From an uncultured Clostridia bacterium (lineage in GTDB: Bacteria; Bacillota; Clostridia; Peptostreptococcales; Anaerovoracaceae): a stretch of 64,000 nt of DNA. The number at the start of each line of letters is the position of its first letter. Position 1 is the stretch's first letter. The position numbers and the translations under genes are program-made. The stretch covers positions 45,851 through 109,850 of the forward strand of contig CALIYX010000016.1 of NCBI GenBank assembly GCA_938049335.1, given 5' to 3'. Below are positions 26,801 to 36,187 of the stretch, in pieces. The notes under the pieces are model-generated. The model was given only the letters and a program-made list of their open reading frames with translations. It did not search any database and had not been told where the DNA came from.

Positions 26801-27958
26801 CAAAAATTCGATTTACCTAAGTCAAGAATAATTAACGACCTTCATCATGCAAATGATGCATATTTAAATATAGTTGTTGGCAATGCATACTATGTGAAAT
26901 TTACGGGAAATCCATATAAATTCATAAAAAATGCAAAGATGAATCCGAAATTGAAGGAGAACAAATACCACATTTCAGATTTCTATAGATATGATATATA
27001 TAACAAGAATGAAGTTGCATGGAGGAGTGAACAAGATGAGACAATCGACATTGTTAAAAGAACAATGGAAAGGTTTACACCACTAGTTACTCGTAAATTA
27101 GAACAAGGTCACGGTGAGTACTTTAAAGAAACTATTTTTAATAACATTACTGCAAAGAAAGAGTCTTATATTGGTGTAAAAACGAAACAATCGGCTCTAA
27201 AAAATGTGAATGATTATGGAGGAAAGAGATCTATTTCAACACAAGGATATACACTAATAGAATATACAGAAAAAGATAAAACAACTAGGCTTTTAAAAGA
27301 AATTCCAATAATATTGGGGAATCATAGAAAACTTACAGAAGAGAATATTATAGAATATATGAATGAACTTTTAATTAGTGAAGGAAAAGCTCAAGAAGTC
27401 TATAACATTAGAGTGTGTGAAAAATTTATACCAATGAATAGTTTAATAAAAATTGATGGAGCATATTATTATCTAGGAGGAAAGACAGAAGAGTATTTTT
27501 ATGCAAGAAATGCGATGCAGTTGAAACTAGATAGAAATTGGGTTAAGTATGTACATAAAATAGAAAAAGCTAATTCTAAAAATAATTACGATGAAGTGGA
27601 TAATTTAAAGAACAAAATCATTACAAGTGAAAAAAATCAGGAGTTATTTGATCTTATATTATCTAAATTTGACAAATTGCCATATTCTAATTGCAAAGCT
27701 GGACCTTTGTTAGAACATCTCAATAAAGCAAGGAAAAGTTTTATTGAAGCTGATACTAAAAATCAGTGTATAGTTTTAGAAAAAATGATAAGAAATATTA
27801 GTAAATCTGAGAAAGTCGACTTAAGCTCTATAGGTGGAAAAGCTAATGTTGGAAGTGTACGCATTAACACGAAAATAAGTAATTACAAAGAATTTAAATT
27901 GATTTCACAGTCATCTTCTGGATTGTTTGAAAACGAAAAGGATCTTCTGAAGATATGA
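23873..27958 (+). CDS. cas9: CRISPR-associated endonuclease Cas9, type II-A
   Basis: RNA-guided DNA endonuclease, 1361 residues. RuvC-I has D11 in YLGLDLGTNSVGWAV. The arginine-rich bridge helix follows (AANRRSKRIARRRIERDKAR, about 50-70). The REC lobe runs to about 720. RuvC-II has E778 in RIFVEMTR, HNH has H859 in DIEHVYPQ, and RuvC-III has H992 and D995 in LHHANDAYLN. The C-terminal PAM-interacting region completes it. All nuclease residues are present and the frame is intact, so it should cut. RBS AGGAGA is 7 bases upstream. The stop overlaps cas1 (ATGA), and csn2 defines subtype II-A. Codons are AT-rich compared with the C-rich block before it, consistent with horizontal origin. Confidence 0.98.
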   Translation: MIKGDYYLGLDLGTNSVGWAVTDLEYNLLRAKGKDLWGVRLFDEAQTAANRRSKRIARRRIERDKARKALLKEFFADEIEKIDPAFYMKMNESFFKLKDRSVENQQPYSLFNDFDFTDKEFHDKYKTIFHLRSDLIHSDKIFDVRLVFLAIYNMFSHRGHFLNATLDAEKNDTGFENAYAEMIEVLEEHEFGIPSNIEVSKMEEILSDNKNSRTKHFSQLLALFNVTKKDKRICTVLNLLSGLKINLKDIYVQEIDKESNKKIGFREPNYEEIIEEVYDIVDEDYKNIIEKIKAVHDAGLLSKIMIGCEYLSDARVKIYDMHQKDLKQLKALLKKYNKKAYEKLFRTIESGTYSAYVGSVNSHGKIERRQGKERGKDELYKSIRAAIKDIPDDDKDKIEILAKIDADIFLEKQLTNENGVIPNQVHSRELRAILNKAERYIPFLSEVDNTGYSTKEKIIQLFEFQIPYYVGPLGREFNGKKGYNCWAVRKESGRVFPWNFDEKIDKNASAEEFIKRMVRKCTYFNDENTLPKNSLIYEKFMVLNEINAIRVNGCRLDTETKQAIYNDLFTSGKKVTKKKIKEYLVSINKMDIESEISGIDVDWSKNLTSTAKFKGVFDGKIESNKEIIEDIIFWSTIYSGDKKLVKSKIETVYPNILNENQLKKILGFRFTGWGNLSRRFLEGIIGKDKNGTAENSIIGFLWNEQVTLQELLSQNYTFREIIDEQFLGVEKPLSSWEIEDLDDFYLSPSVKRMTWQTMKIVEEIQGVLGKSPKRIFVEMTRSDGKKERTTSRKDKLKSLYMSLGNEGKEFLNEIKDKEENFFNRRKVYLYYLQMGKCMYSEEVIDLHELFNDNLYDIEHVYPQHYIKDDSLENNLVLVKKKINGRKQDKPLKSEIQADRYTFWCMLKDKGFINSEKFTRLTRRNDSFTDDELTGFINRQIVETSQASKAITQILQQSMGENCRIVFSKAKLVSEFRQKFDLPKSRIINDLHHANDAYLNIVVGNAYYVKFTGNPYKFIKNAKMNPKLKENKYHISDFYRYDIYNKNEVAWRSEQDETIDIVKRTMERFTPLVTRKLEQGHGEYFKETIFNNITAKKESYIGVKTKQSALKNVNDYGGKRSISTQGYTLIEYTEKDKTTRLLKEIPIILGNHRKLTEENIIEYMNELLISEGKAQEVYNIRVCEKFIPMNSLIKIDGAYYYLGGKTEEYFYARNAMQLKLDRNWVKYVHKIEKANSKNNYDEVDNLKNKIITSEKNQELFDLILSKFDKLPYSNCKAGPLLEHLNKARKSFIEADTKNQCIVLEKMIRNISKSEKVDLSSIGGKANVGSVRINTKISNYKEFKLISQSSSGLFENEKDLLKI

Positions 27959-28827
27959 GCTGGAGAACTATTATAATTAGTAAAAGTGCCAAGCTGGATT
28001 ACCAGCTTGGTTATATGGTAGTTAGACAGGAAGAGACAAGTAAAATACATATTTCTGAAATACATATGCTTATAATAGAGACTACGGCAGTGTCTATTAC
28101 TGCAGTATTAATGTCTGAGCTTGTAAAATCAAAAGTTAAGGTAATATTCTGTGACGAGAAAAGGAATCCTTTATCAGAACTTATGCCATATTATGGGTCA
28201 CATGATACTAGTTCAAAATTACGTTCCCAAATTAAATGGGATAATGATATTAAAAAATATGTATGGACGGCAATTGTAAAAGAAAAGATAGTACAGCAAG
28301 CGATTCTTCTAGATGAATGTGGTAAGGATGAGAGTGGACTTTTGTATAAGTATGTTGAAGAAATAGAGTTTGGTGATTCATCGAATAGAGAAGGGCATGC
28401 TGCAAAGGTATATTTTAATGCTTTATTTGGAAAATCTTTCACAAGAGGAACAGACTGCCTAATAAATGCAGCATTAGACTATGGATATTCAATTCTATTA
28501 TCGTCATTTACAAGAGAAATAGTAGCATCTGGCTATTTGACTCAATTAGGATTATTTCATGACAATATGTTTAATCAATTTAACCTTGCATCAGATCTCA
28601 TGGAACCGTTTAGAGTTCTTATTGATAGGAAGGTTGTGAACATGAATATTGAAGAGTTTGGTAGTGATGAAAAAAGAAGAATAGTTTCAGTCCTTAGTGA
28701 GCCAGTTTGTATAAATTATAGAAATGAAATTGTTTCCAATGCCATAAAAATCTACTGTAAAAGCATTTTCGAGTCTCTAGAGAATAATAGTATTGATGAT
28801 ATAAAGTTTTATAGATATGAGCTATAG
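27955..28827 (+). CDS. cas1: CRISPR integrase Cas1 (type II)
   Basis: Metal-dependent integrase that inserts new spacers with Cas2. The 290 residues are usual for type II Cas1. The conserved catalytic block GLFHDNMFNQFNLASDLMEP is intact, as is the N-terminal beta domain starting MSWRTIIISKSAKLDYQLGY. It overlaps cas9 by 4 bases and cas2 by 11, so the four cas genes form a single coupled operon. Confidence 0.97.
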   Translation: MSWRTIIISKSAKLDYQLGYMVVRQEETSKIHISEIHMLIIETTAVSITAVLMSELVKSKVKVIFCDEKRNPLSELMPYYGSHDTSSKLRSQIKWDNDIKKYVWTAIVKEKIVQQAILLDECGKDESGLLYKYVEEIEFGDSSNREGHAAKVYFNALFGKSFTRGTDCLINAALDYGYSILLSSFTREIVASGYLTQLGLFHDNMFNQFNLASDLMEPFRVLIDRKVVNMNIEEFGSDEKRRIVSVLSEPVCINYRNEIVSNAIKIYCKSIFESLENNSIDDIKFYRYEL

Positions 28828-29137
28828 GTATATGAGAATTTTAGTTTTATTTGATTTGCCAGTACAAACTTCACTAGATAGAAGAGAGTATGCTAAATTC
28901 AGAAAACATTTAATAAAGAGTGGTTTTTTTATGCTCCAGGAATCTGTTTATTGTAAGATATCCCTAAATTCGGGTATGTCAGAGGCTATCGTTGATAATC
29001 TTAGGAAGAACAAACCAAAAGCAGGGTTAGTTCAGGTGCTTAAGATAACAGAGAAGCAGTATTCAAGAATGGAATGCATAATCGGCAAACATGAAACTGA
29101 TGTGCTAAATTCAGATGAAAGGTTAGTTATATTATGA
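28817..29137 (+). CDS. cas2: CRISPR-associated Cas2
   Basis: Small ferredoxin-fold partner of Cas1 in spacer acquisition. The N terminus MRILVLFDLPVQT, a few residues in from the ATG, is typical (beta-1 with the conserved D). 106 residues. It overlaps cas1 and csn2. The ATG at 28832 (MRILVLF) is an alternative start. Confidence 0.95.
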   Translation: MSYRYMRILVLFDLPVQTSLDRREYAKFRKHLIKSGFFMLQESVYCKISLNSGMSEAIVDNLRKNKPKAGLVQVLKITEKQYSRMECIIGKHETDVLNSDERLVIL

Positions 29138-29805
29138 GAATAACAAATCGAGAATTTGATTTTGTCATAGAAGCTGACGAAAATACATCTATATCAGTTG
29201 TATGTGAAAACCCAAAAGTATTCTATGAAATTATAGAGGATTCCATAAAGTTATTTCAATCCAATGAATCAAATTGGATAATATCTGAAAAGGATGGGAC
29301 TAGAATTGACTCTAAACAGATTGATATTATTGTAAGTCCGTTCTGTTTTGATATTAACAGCAAAAGGTTACTTGGGAATGTACAAAAAGAAATAGAGGCG
29401 TGTATTTACGAGAACTTCACTGAAGAAATTAGTTATATAAATAATACTTTTGTTAGGGTTTTGGAAGATATATCAGTAAAATTATCATATGAAATAGATT
29501 ATAATATCGAGTGTGATGTAAAAGATATGATAAAAATCTACGATTTAAAATTAAATTATGAGAGTGGCAGTTTATTAGAGAAGTTATCAATTTATATCAA
29601 ACTAGTTGCAATGGCATTTAATATGCAAGTACTATTTTTAGTTGATATTAAGAGATATTTGACAGAATATGAAATATTGACTTTGTATAAAGAAGCACGG
29701 TATTGGAAGATACAGTTAGTTATCATAGAATCTAGATTTATATGTAAGCTAGAAAATGAAAAAGTAATTATCATAGATACGGATAAGTGTATAATAGAGT
29801 TATGA
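29134..29805 (+). CDS. csn2: type II-A adaptation protein Csn2
   Basis: DNA-end-binding ring protein required for spacer acquisition in II-A systems. The 223 residues and position directly after cas2 fit. The sequence has the family's weakly conserved pattern (MRITNREFDFVIEADENTSI at the start, IIDTDKCIIEL at the end). It overlaps cas2 by 4 bases. The leader and array begin right after its stop. Confidence 0.9.
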   Translation: MRITNREFDFVIEADENTSISVVCENPKVFYEIIEDSIKLFQSNESNWIISEKDGTRIDSKQIDIIVSPFCFDINSKRLLGNVQKEIEACIYENFTEEISYINNTFVRVLEDISVKLSYEIDYNIECDVKDMIKIYDLKLNYESGSLLEKLSIYIKLVAMAFNMQVLFLVDIKRYLTEYEILTLYKEARYWKIQLVIIESRFICKLENEKVIIIDTDKCIIEL

Positions 29806-29856
29806 TTTACGCATATGGCAGTATGTTGGGTTCGGAGATAATCTCATCAATTTGAG
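29806..29856 (+). promoter_or_regulatory. CRISPR leader with II-A anchor sequence
   Basis: A 51-base gap between csn2 and the first repeat ends in ATTTGAG (29850-29856), directly joined to the repeat's GTTTGAGA. This is the leader-anchoring sequence known to guide polarised spacer insertion in type II-A systems. Confidence 0.75.
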
Positions 29857-31542
29857 GTTTGAGAACCTTGTAAATCAAGAATGTAGAAAAACAATTCTAA
29901 ACTTGCGGGCATTACATCAACAGTTTGAGAACCTTGTAAATCAAGAATGTAGAAAAACCTGTCAATTTAAATATTGATTGCTCGTTCGGTTTGAGAACCT
30001 TGTAAATCAAGAATGTAGAAAAACATTCTACTGAGGACGATTATATCGCAGCAGGTTTGAGAACCTTGTAAATCAAGAATGTAGAAAAACGTATCGCAGG
30101 CGGTGTCAAGCAATTTGGCAGTTTGAGAACCTTGTAAATCAAGAATGTAGAAAAACTGGTTTGTGTTCTTCTTGCTTATCAACATCGTTTGAGAACCTTG
30201 TAAATCAAGAATGTAGAAAAACCCACTTTTATCATTTGGTTGCACGGATATTGTTTGAGAACCTTGTAAATCAAGAATGTAGAAAAACATTCGGAGACAA
30301 CAAAGCTTGATGCAGGTGGTTTGAGAACCTTGTAAATCAAGAATGTAGAAAAACCAATGGGGATATAAGAGCACAGATAATATAGTTTGAGAACCTTGTA
30401 AATCAAGAATGTAGAAAAACGGAGTTGCGGACATGCCAAGCGACATGAACGTTTGAGAACCTTGTAAATCAAGAATGTAGAAAAACCCTTGTCACTGTGA
30501 AATTTGTGGCTGTCTCGTTTGAGAACCTTGTAAATCAAGAATGTAGAAAAACAGAATCATGGAATTAAAAATCAACGCAATGGTTTGAGAACCTTGTAAA
30601 TCAAGAATGTAGAAAAACGAGTATGTGATCACGGAAGATGAAGAAACAGTTTGAGAACCTTGTAAATCAAGAATGTAGAAAAACAGGCTGATGATTATAT
30701 ATGCCACACTAGAAGTTTGAGAACCTTGTAAATCAAGAATGTAGAAAAACAAAACAAACAGAGCTTTAATGCCTTCACTTGTTTGAGAACCTTGTAAATC
30801 AAGAATGTAGAAAAACACTCAAATAGCCAACTATATAAGCAAGCGGGTTTGAGAACCTTGTAAATCAAGAATGTAGAAAAACGCTCGTCAATTGCTTGCA
30901 TTATCCCAATCGGTTTGAGAACCTTGTAAATCAAGAATGTAGAAAAACGAAACCGAAGGACTGCTTGATGTTAACTTAGTTTGAGAACCTTGTAAATCAA
31001 GAATGTAGAAAAACACACAACAAACGGCGGCTTCGGAGCGTTCTGTTTGAGAACCTTGTAAATCAAGAATGTAGAAAAACTCATGGCAGGTGATATCATC
31101 GCTGCAAAACGTTTGAGAACCTTGTAAATCAAGAATGTAGAAAAACAATACAAATATCTCACAAAATACTAACAACGTTTGAGAACCTTGTAAATCAAGA
31201 ATGTAGAAAAACCGATGGATCGTGTCAAGCGTCGTGTCAAATGTTTGAGAACCTTGTAAATCAAGAATGTAGAAAAACATCTAAAGGACATTGACAAACT
31301 AGGTAATCGTTTGAGAACCTTGTAAATCAAGAATGTAGAAAAACCTAGTTGACGATATTCCACTTTATAGTGATGTTTGAGAACCTTGTAAATCAAGAAT
31401 GTAGAAAAACTCAATAGCTCCCTTTTCCCACATTTCTTTCGTTTGAGAACCTTGTAAATCAAGAATGTAGAAAAACAAGGAATATGAGCTTAGAATAAGG
31501 CATTTGGTTTGAGAACCTTGTAAATCAAGAATATAGAACACT
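29857..31542 (+). CRISPR. type II-A CRISPR array, 26 repeats and 25 spacers
   Basis: The 36-base repeat starts GTTTGAGAACCTTG and ends GTAGAAAAAC, spaced strictly every 66 bases with 30-base spacers. All copies I read are identical except the last (31507-31542), whose 3' end has decayed (ATATAGAACACT). Decay at that end and the leader at the other show the array grows at 29857 and is read on the plus strand, like the cas genes. The 25 spacers all differ, and I saw no obvious match to other parts of this window, though I did not search exhaustively. Confidence 0.99.
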
Positions 31543-31598
31543 AAATAAATATGCAATCAAATTCATGGTGAAACTCCACAACCTACAAAAACTAAAAT

Positions 31599-31654
31599 AT
31601 GGCGAGTCCTCTCAAACCCCACAAAGGGAGTTTACAAGCGAGAGCGACCGCCAT
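31599..31654 (+). ncRNA. nested hairpin element after the CRISPR array
   Basis: ATGGCG...CGCCAT encloses CTCTC...GAGAG, then AAAC...GTTT, then CCC...GGG, with small internal loops. It could be a processed 3' element of the pre-crRNA transcript or an independent structured RNA; no family is recognised. Confidence 0.35.
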
Positions 31655-31707
31655 GTCAGTGAATCTATTCTATCAAGAAAAAATCTAAAAGTCAATACAA
31701 ACACTAT

Positions 31708-31736
31708 GACACCCACTAATCAGGGTGTCTTTTTTT
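31708..31736 (+). terminator. Rho-independent terminator
   Basis: GACACCC (31708-31714) pairs with GGGTGTC (31723-31729), followed by seven T. It probably ends pre-crRNA transcription. Confidence 0.88.
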
Positions 31737-31783
31737 GATGAAAAATCCCCTTTTACCAAACGGGTAAGTTTTCAGTCAACATG

Positions 31784-31812
31784 TTGCGCGCTGTCACAAA
31801 CAAGTATATAAT
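31784..31812 (+). promoter_or_regulatory. promoter of the Cna_B surface protein gene
   Basis: TTGCGC (31784-31789), 17 bp, TATAAT (31807-31812). The start would be near 31819, giving a leader of about 130 bases with an AGCTT/AAGCT hairpin and an AGGGGG ribosome site. Confidence 0.65.
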
Positions 31813-31952
31813 GAAGCGTATGGATTAATAGCTTTTCCAAGCTGTAGTCAGGCGGGAGATTGACAGGCTTGATAGTAGGGTAAATCTTGGATTAGACACC
31901 CTTCGATTAGCGATTAATGAGACAGATAGTAGATAAATAAGGGGGTATATCT

Positions 31953-34900
31953 ATGAAAAATAGAGTGAAGCAGGTCTTTGCGTGCTTGCTTTCAATTCTA
32001 ATTGTAGTTGTGGGCATAACGCCTATGACAAACTCAGTGGTTAACGCAGAAACGACCACAGGTCTTCAGTTTACTAGCATCAAGATAGTAGATTCTGAAA
32101 CAGGTACTGTAGTAGCAGATCTGCTAAACGGACAGACACCTAAGCTAAAGACCGGTGTGACCTATGCGCTCAATGTGAGCTATTCGGTTCCATCGAATCT
32201 GCAGTTCTCTAACACATATCTCAATGTGAGACTAGGGGACGGAGTATATATCAAGACACTTCCAGGAGCAACATTTACCGAGGGGCCGGTCGTATCGACA
32301 GGTTTTGAGTCTCTCGTAAAGACGCCGACGGGAACAGGCACATCGCCTTACGGTTACCCGGCCACAGGCTCCGAGCAATCCCGAAATGGTGATCTCAAAT
32401 ACAAGAGCAAGGTTTCGCTGACCAATGTATCTTCGGTCGGAGAGATATGCTTTGTTGTAGATGAGGCCTATCTAAACCAGGATCCAAACCAAATTTTATC
32501 CAATTTGTTTAAGCTTAGCCTAAGCACCGATGCCACAAATAATATCGATGCTAAGTCTTTTAATGCAATTTCTACCCAGGAACTGCAATACGGATTTTGG
32601 ACAAATCAGGCTACAGAGGTTCTATCAAAGGGTGGAACAACATCTACCATAAACGTATCAAATACGGGCGGAAAATCCCTAACAAGAGCAGGAAGTAAGA
32701 CAACGGTACAGATAGTATACCCAAGCGATATTGAATTTGTATCCCTAGAAGAAAAGGGACTATATAACACAAACGGAAGAGTAGTATCGACAACTGAGAG
32801 CGGCGGTCTTAAGACGACTACAGTAGAGTGGGATGAGCCAGGCTCATACTCAGGTGGACTTTCATTTTATCCACACCTTAAGGTTCCAGCAAATAGTACA
32901 AGAGCAAACGGTTCTACCTTTGATGTAGTGATCAAAAATTTCAGCAAGACAATCTGGAACGATAACCCAAATGTGGGAAGAACATCTAAGGCGCAGGAAG
33001 CTAAGATGGTAGTTACTATCATTGACGGAAATACGCCAGAGAGAATACTTTCACACGGGCTTGTTGACACTATGCCAAACTGGGCGCTAAAGAAGAACGA
33101 TACATACAATGTGCGTCTTGGAAGCTTGCTTCTAAAAAACGAGCTTTCAATTCCAACGCAGCCAAAGACAATAGAGTTTGATATCGATAATGCTGACACA
33201 GCAATAATTCGAGGCGTAACAATTCCTTATGCACCAGGTATGACATATGGAACGATACACTGGACTACGGCTGATGGAAGAAGCGGAACAGCAGACCCAA
33301 GTGTGATTAAGCCATCGGGAGACGCATCAGCTTTGATAACTAACGAAGCGCTTGGACTTGGCATAAACGATTCAATCAAAACTCTTAAGGTCGACCTAGG
33401 ACCTATCCCTGCATCATATGATGGAATAAGACGCATGCAGGATCTACTTGAGACATGGAATCCAAGCAACAAATACGTTTACGACGAGTACTACGGATGG
33501 TCCTATATCCCTGCAGGAATCTACGGAACCTGGAAGAAGGGAACAAGTGCTGATGTAGTTTCAACAATCAAGGTTTACACAACTGGCCAGGCACCGGCAG
33601 CAACCGAGACCTTTAAGGTTGTCGGAAAGTCGGATAAGCCTAGAGTTGTAAACGGTGTTGGAACAATAAATAAGACACAGATAAACGGTGGAGATAGCTT
33701 CAAGGTATCGGGAAGAATTGACGATGCTAACTGGGACTGGAATCCACTTCAGGAGCCGGTAATCTACATGATTATGCCAGAGGGCTTCGAGTACTCCAAT
33801 TTGACCGTAACTAACGGAACGCTCAGCGCACCAAGCTATGTTGGTGAGTTTGAGAAGGACGGCACCAAGATCAAAGTTTGGAAGTATTCAATAGACATAG
33901 GCGATGAGACTAGAGGTCAGTATCAGCCTAACTTTACAAGCAAGAATATGAGCATTTCCTTTGATGTAAAGACTGATAAAACTGCGAGAGTCAAGACATA
34001 TCACATCAATGACTTCCTCGGAATTACAACAAAGGACTTCAAGGACATTGACGCAGTTATAAAGCGTGAGAAGTGGGACGCAAGCAACTGGAACACTAGT
34101 AAGTACACAGCTACATTTGGTGAGAAGGTTAACTCTGGAAAGGACATGGTATCGCTTTCCGAGGGTCCAGGAATCAAGATTACGCAGGCATATGAGGTAA
34201 GCGCTAAGTCTGAACTTTTGATACCTGATACCGGAAAGTCCTATGTATACGACAATACTTCAGTGGCCGCAAAGGAAGAAACTACACCTGTTCTAAAACC
34301 AGGAGACGATGCAACCCTCCGTATCACTGTGAGAAACAATATGACATCACAGCTAGACCGTGTAAGCCTCTTTGTCCCACTGCTAAAGAAGGATTTGAAC
34401 TTCGGAGCAGGCTTCATGCCAGAAGGTAAGAACGAGCTTCCGCTAGAGCTTAAGAAGGTTGAGACAACACCTAATTTTGAGGTGAAGTACATAAAGCTCA
34501 AGGCAGGAAAGACATATCCGATAAATGAGGCACCGCAGCCAGCAGACTATGACATAGTTACAGATCCTGCAGAGGCTAACATGATTATGCTTGTATCAAG
34601 ATCTGCAGTTGCTCCAGGAGATGGCGGACGAGTTGATATCACATACAAGGTTGGAAATGATGTAACTCATCTATATAACGAGAAAAAGAATGTAATCACG
34701 CCAGTTCTAGATTACAACATCGGTGGAAACACATCTACGCTCACAAGGGAGCCAGCAGCCGTTAGCTTCCATGTTGATGCTCCAGTAACAAGAGATATTA
34801 CAGTTAAAAAGCTTTGGAAGGATCATGCAGGCACAGCAATTACAGCGCCAGTTACAAGCGTTGATGTTGAGCTTCTAAAAGATGGAGCAGTAGTAGAAAA

Positions 34901-36176
34901 AAAGCAGCTTACAGCAGCAAATGGCTGGACGGTTACATTTGATAATCTCGAAAAGGCAAATGCAGCAGGAGTTGACTATGCATACACTGTAAGAGAAAAG
35001 GGGCTAGATGCATCAAATGACATTAAGCTAGGCGGAGCTTGGTACAAGGCGGCGACAAGCGGAAGCATGGATGCAGGCTTCACAGTTACAAATAAAAAGG
35101 CTTTGACCTTCACACCTATGATTCCAGCTACAACAAAGCTGACCGTATCAAAGGAGTGGAGCGGCCTATCGCAGGCTAATGCAAATGAGCAGTCAGTTAC
35201 CGTAAAGCTCTTCAAAAACGGCGTCGCAACATCTCAGGTAAAGGTTCTTGATAAGAACAATAACTTCAAGGCTACATTTGATAATCTGCCTGATACTGAC
35301 GCAGTAAACGGAGTAAGCACAAAGAACGTATATACTGTTAAGGAAGTTGATGCTGACGGAAATGCACTGAATGCAGGCGGTAAGATTAAGCTTGGTGATA
35401 AGGAGTTTGTCGTAAGCTATGACGGAGCAAAGGTGAAGAACACTCTTGTTAATCCTAAGATTAAACTCGAAGGCGATAAAGTTTGGAATGACGCAAATGA
35501 CCAGGATGGCATAAGACCTGATGAAGTTACAATAAAGCTATTTGCAAACGGTGTAGACACAGGAAAGACAGCCAAGGCTACCAAGGCAGGTGGCTGGAGC
35601 TACAAGTTCAAAAACCTAGATAAGTATGATGCAAACGGCGATGAAATCGTCTATAGCGTTGTGGAGATAGGTGTTCCAGGATACACGGCAGAGATTAATG
35701 GTACAACTATTACAAACACTCATGATCCAGCAAAAATCGATATCCCAGTAAAGAAAATCTGGAATGACGATAACGATGCTAAGGGAAAGCGTCCGCAGAG
35801 CGTACACATCACGCTATTTGCCGGTGGTGTAAAGGATGATGAAGTAGATTTGAACGCAGGAGATAACTGGGCGCACACATTTGCGAATATGCCTAAGTTC
35901 AAGGATGGAAAGCTAATTAAGTACACAGTCAAGGAGGACGCGGTAGCAAGCTACGAGAGCAAAATCACGGGCGATGAGACTGAGTTCCAAGTGACAAATA
36001 CATACAAGGAGCCAGTAAAGCCAAACGGTGGTAATGACCCTGGAAAGAACGGAGGAAAGAAGGGCGGAAAGCCTAATACCTTCGATGATGGCGGAATGGC
36101 GCTATACAGCATGATGGCAGGACTTTCAGGTCTAGCATTTATCGCTGTATCAAAAAAGAGAAAATATAGCAAATAG
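31953..36176 (+). CDS. large Cna_B-domain cell-surface protein with atypical wall-sorting tail
   Basis: A 1407-residue secreted protein, probably an adhesin or wall fibre. The signal peptide (1-32) is basic MKNRVKQ plus a hydrophobic core ending VVNA. Residues about 35-940 are beta-rich and not recognised. Four Cna_B-type domains follow at roughly 945-1045, 1050-1165, 1167-1250 and 1253-1350, with starts such as VKKLWKD, VSKEWSG, GDKVWND and VKKIWND. Then come a Gly/Lys/Pro linker, KPNTFDDGG, an 18-residue membrane segment and KKRKYSK. No LPxTG is present; KPNTF sits where a sortase signal should be. The gene stands alone with its own promoter and terminator. Confidence 0.88.
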   Translation: MKNRVKQVFACLLSILIVVVGITPMTNSVVNAETTTGLQFTSIKIVDSETGTVVADLLNGQTPKLKTGVTYALNVSYSVPSNLQFSNTYLNVRLGDGVYIKTLPGATFTEGPVVSTGFESLVKTPTGTGTSPYGYPATGSEQSRNGDLKYKSKVSLTNVSSVGEICFVVDEAYLNQDPNQILSNLFKLSLSTDATNNIDAKSFNAISTQELQYGFWTNQATEVLSKGGTTSTINVSNTGGKSLTRAGSKTTVQIVYPSDIEFVSLEEKGLYNTNGRVVSTTESGGLKTTTVEWDEPGSYSGGLSFYPHLKVPANSTRANGSTFDVVIKNFSKTIWNDNPNVGRTSKAQEAKMVVTIIDGNTPERILSHGLVDTMPNWALKKNDTYNVRLGSLLLKNELSIPTQPKTIEFDIDNADTAIIRGVTIPYAPGMTYGTIHWTTADGRSGTADPSVIKPSGDASALITNEALGLGINDSIKTLKVDLGPIPASYDGIRRMQDLLETWNPSNKYVYDEYYGWSYIPAGIYGTWKKGTSADVVSTIKVYTTGQAPAATETFKVVGKSDKPRVVNGVGTINKTQINGGDSFKVSGRIDDANWDWNPLQEPVIYMIMPEGFEYSNLTVTNGTLSAPSYVGEFEKDGTKIKVWKYSIDIGDETRGQYQPNFTSKNMSISFDVKTDKTARVKTYHINDFLGITTKDFKDIDAVIKREKWDASNWNTSKYTATFGEKVNSGKDMVSLSEGPGIKITQAYEVSAKSELLIPDTGKSYVYDNTSVAAKEETTPVLKPGDDATLRITVRNNMTSQLDRVSLFVPLLKKDLNFGAGFMPEGKNELPLELKKVETTPNFEVKYIKLKAGKTYPINEAPQPADYDIVTDPAEANMIMLVSRSAVAPGDGGRVDITYKVGNDVTHLYNEKKNVITPVLDYNIGGNTSTLTREPAAVSFHVDAPVTRDITVKKLWKDHAGTAITAPVTSVDVELLKDGAVVEKKQLTAANGWTVTFDNLEKANAAGVDYAYTVREKGLDASNDIKLGGAWYKAATSGSMDAGFTVTNKKALTFTPMIPATTKLTVSKEWSGLSQANANEQSVTVKLFKNGVATSQVKVLDKNNNFKATFDNLPDTDAVNGVSTKNVYTVKEVDADGNALNAGGKIKLGDKEFVVSYDGAKVKNTLVNPKIKLEGDKVWNDANDQDGIRPDEVTIKLFANGVDTGKTAKATKAGGWSYKFKNLDKYDANGDEIVYSVVEIGVPGYTAEINGTTITNTHDPAKIDIPVKKIWNDDNDAKGKRPQSVHITLFAGGVKDDEVDLNAGDNWAHTFANMPKFKDGKLIKYTVKEDAVASYESKITGDETEFQVTNTYKEPVKPNGGNDPGKNGGKKGGKPNTFDDGGMALYSMMAGLSGLAFIAVSKKRKYSK

Positions 36177-36187
36177 CCTATATTTAT

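Larger units (their letters stand above)
31543..31783. other. non-coding region downstream of the array
   Basis: No gene seen. It contains a long nested hairpin at 31599-31654 and a strong terminator at 31708-31736. Confidence 0.7.

Noticed and set aside
29967..31556. Several minus-strand open frames with repeating FFYILDLQGSQT or FSTFLIYKVLK peptides
   Set aside because: They are translations of the CRISPR repeats, kept open because the 66-base period is a multiple of three. No ribosome sites or independent coding evidence.
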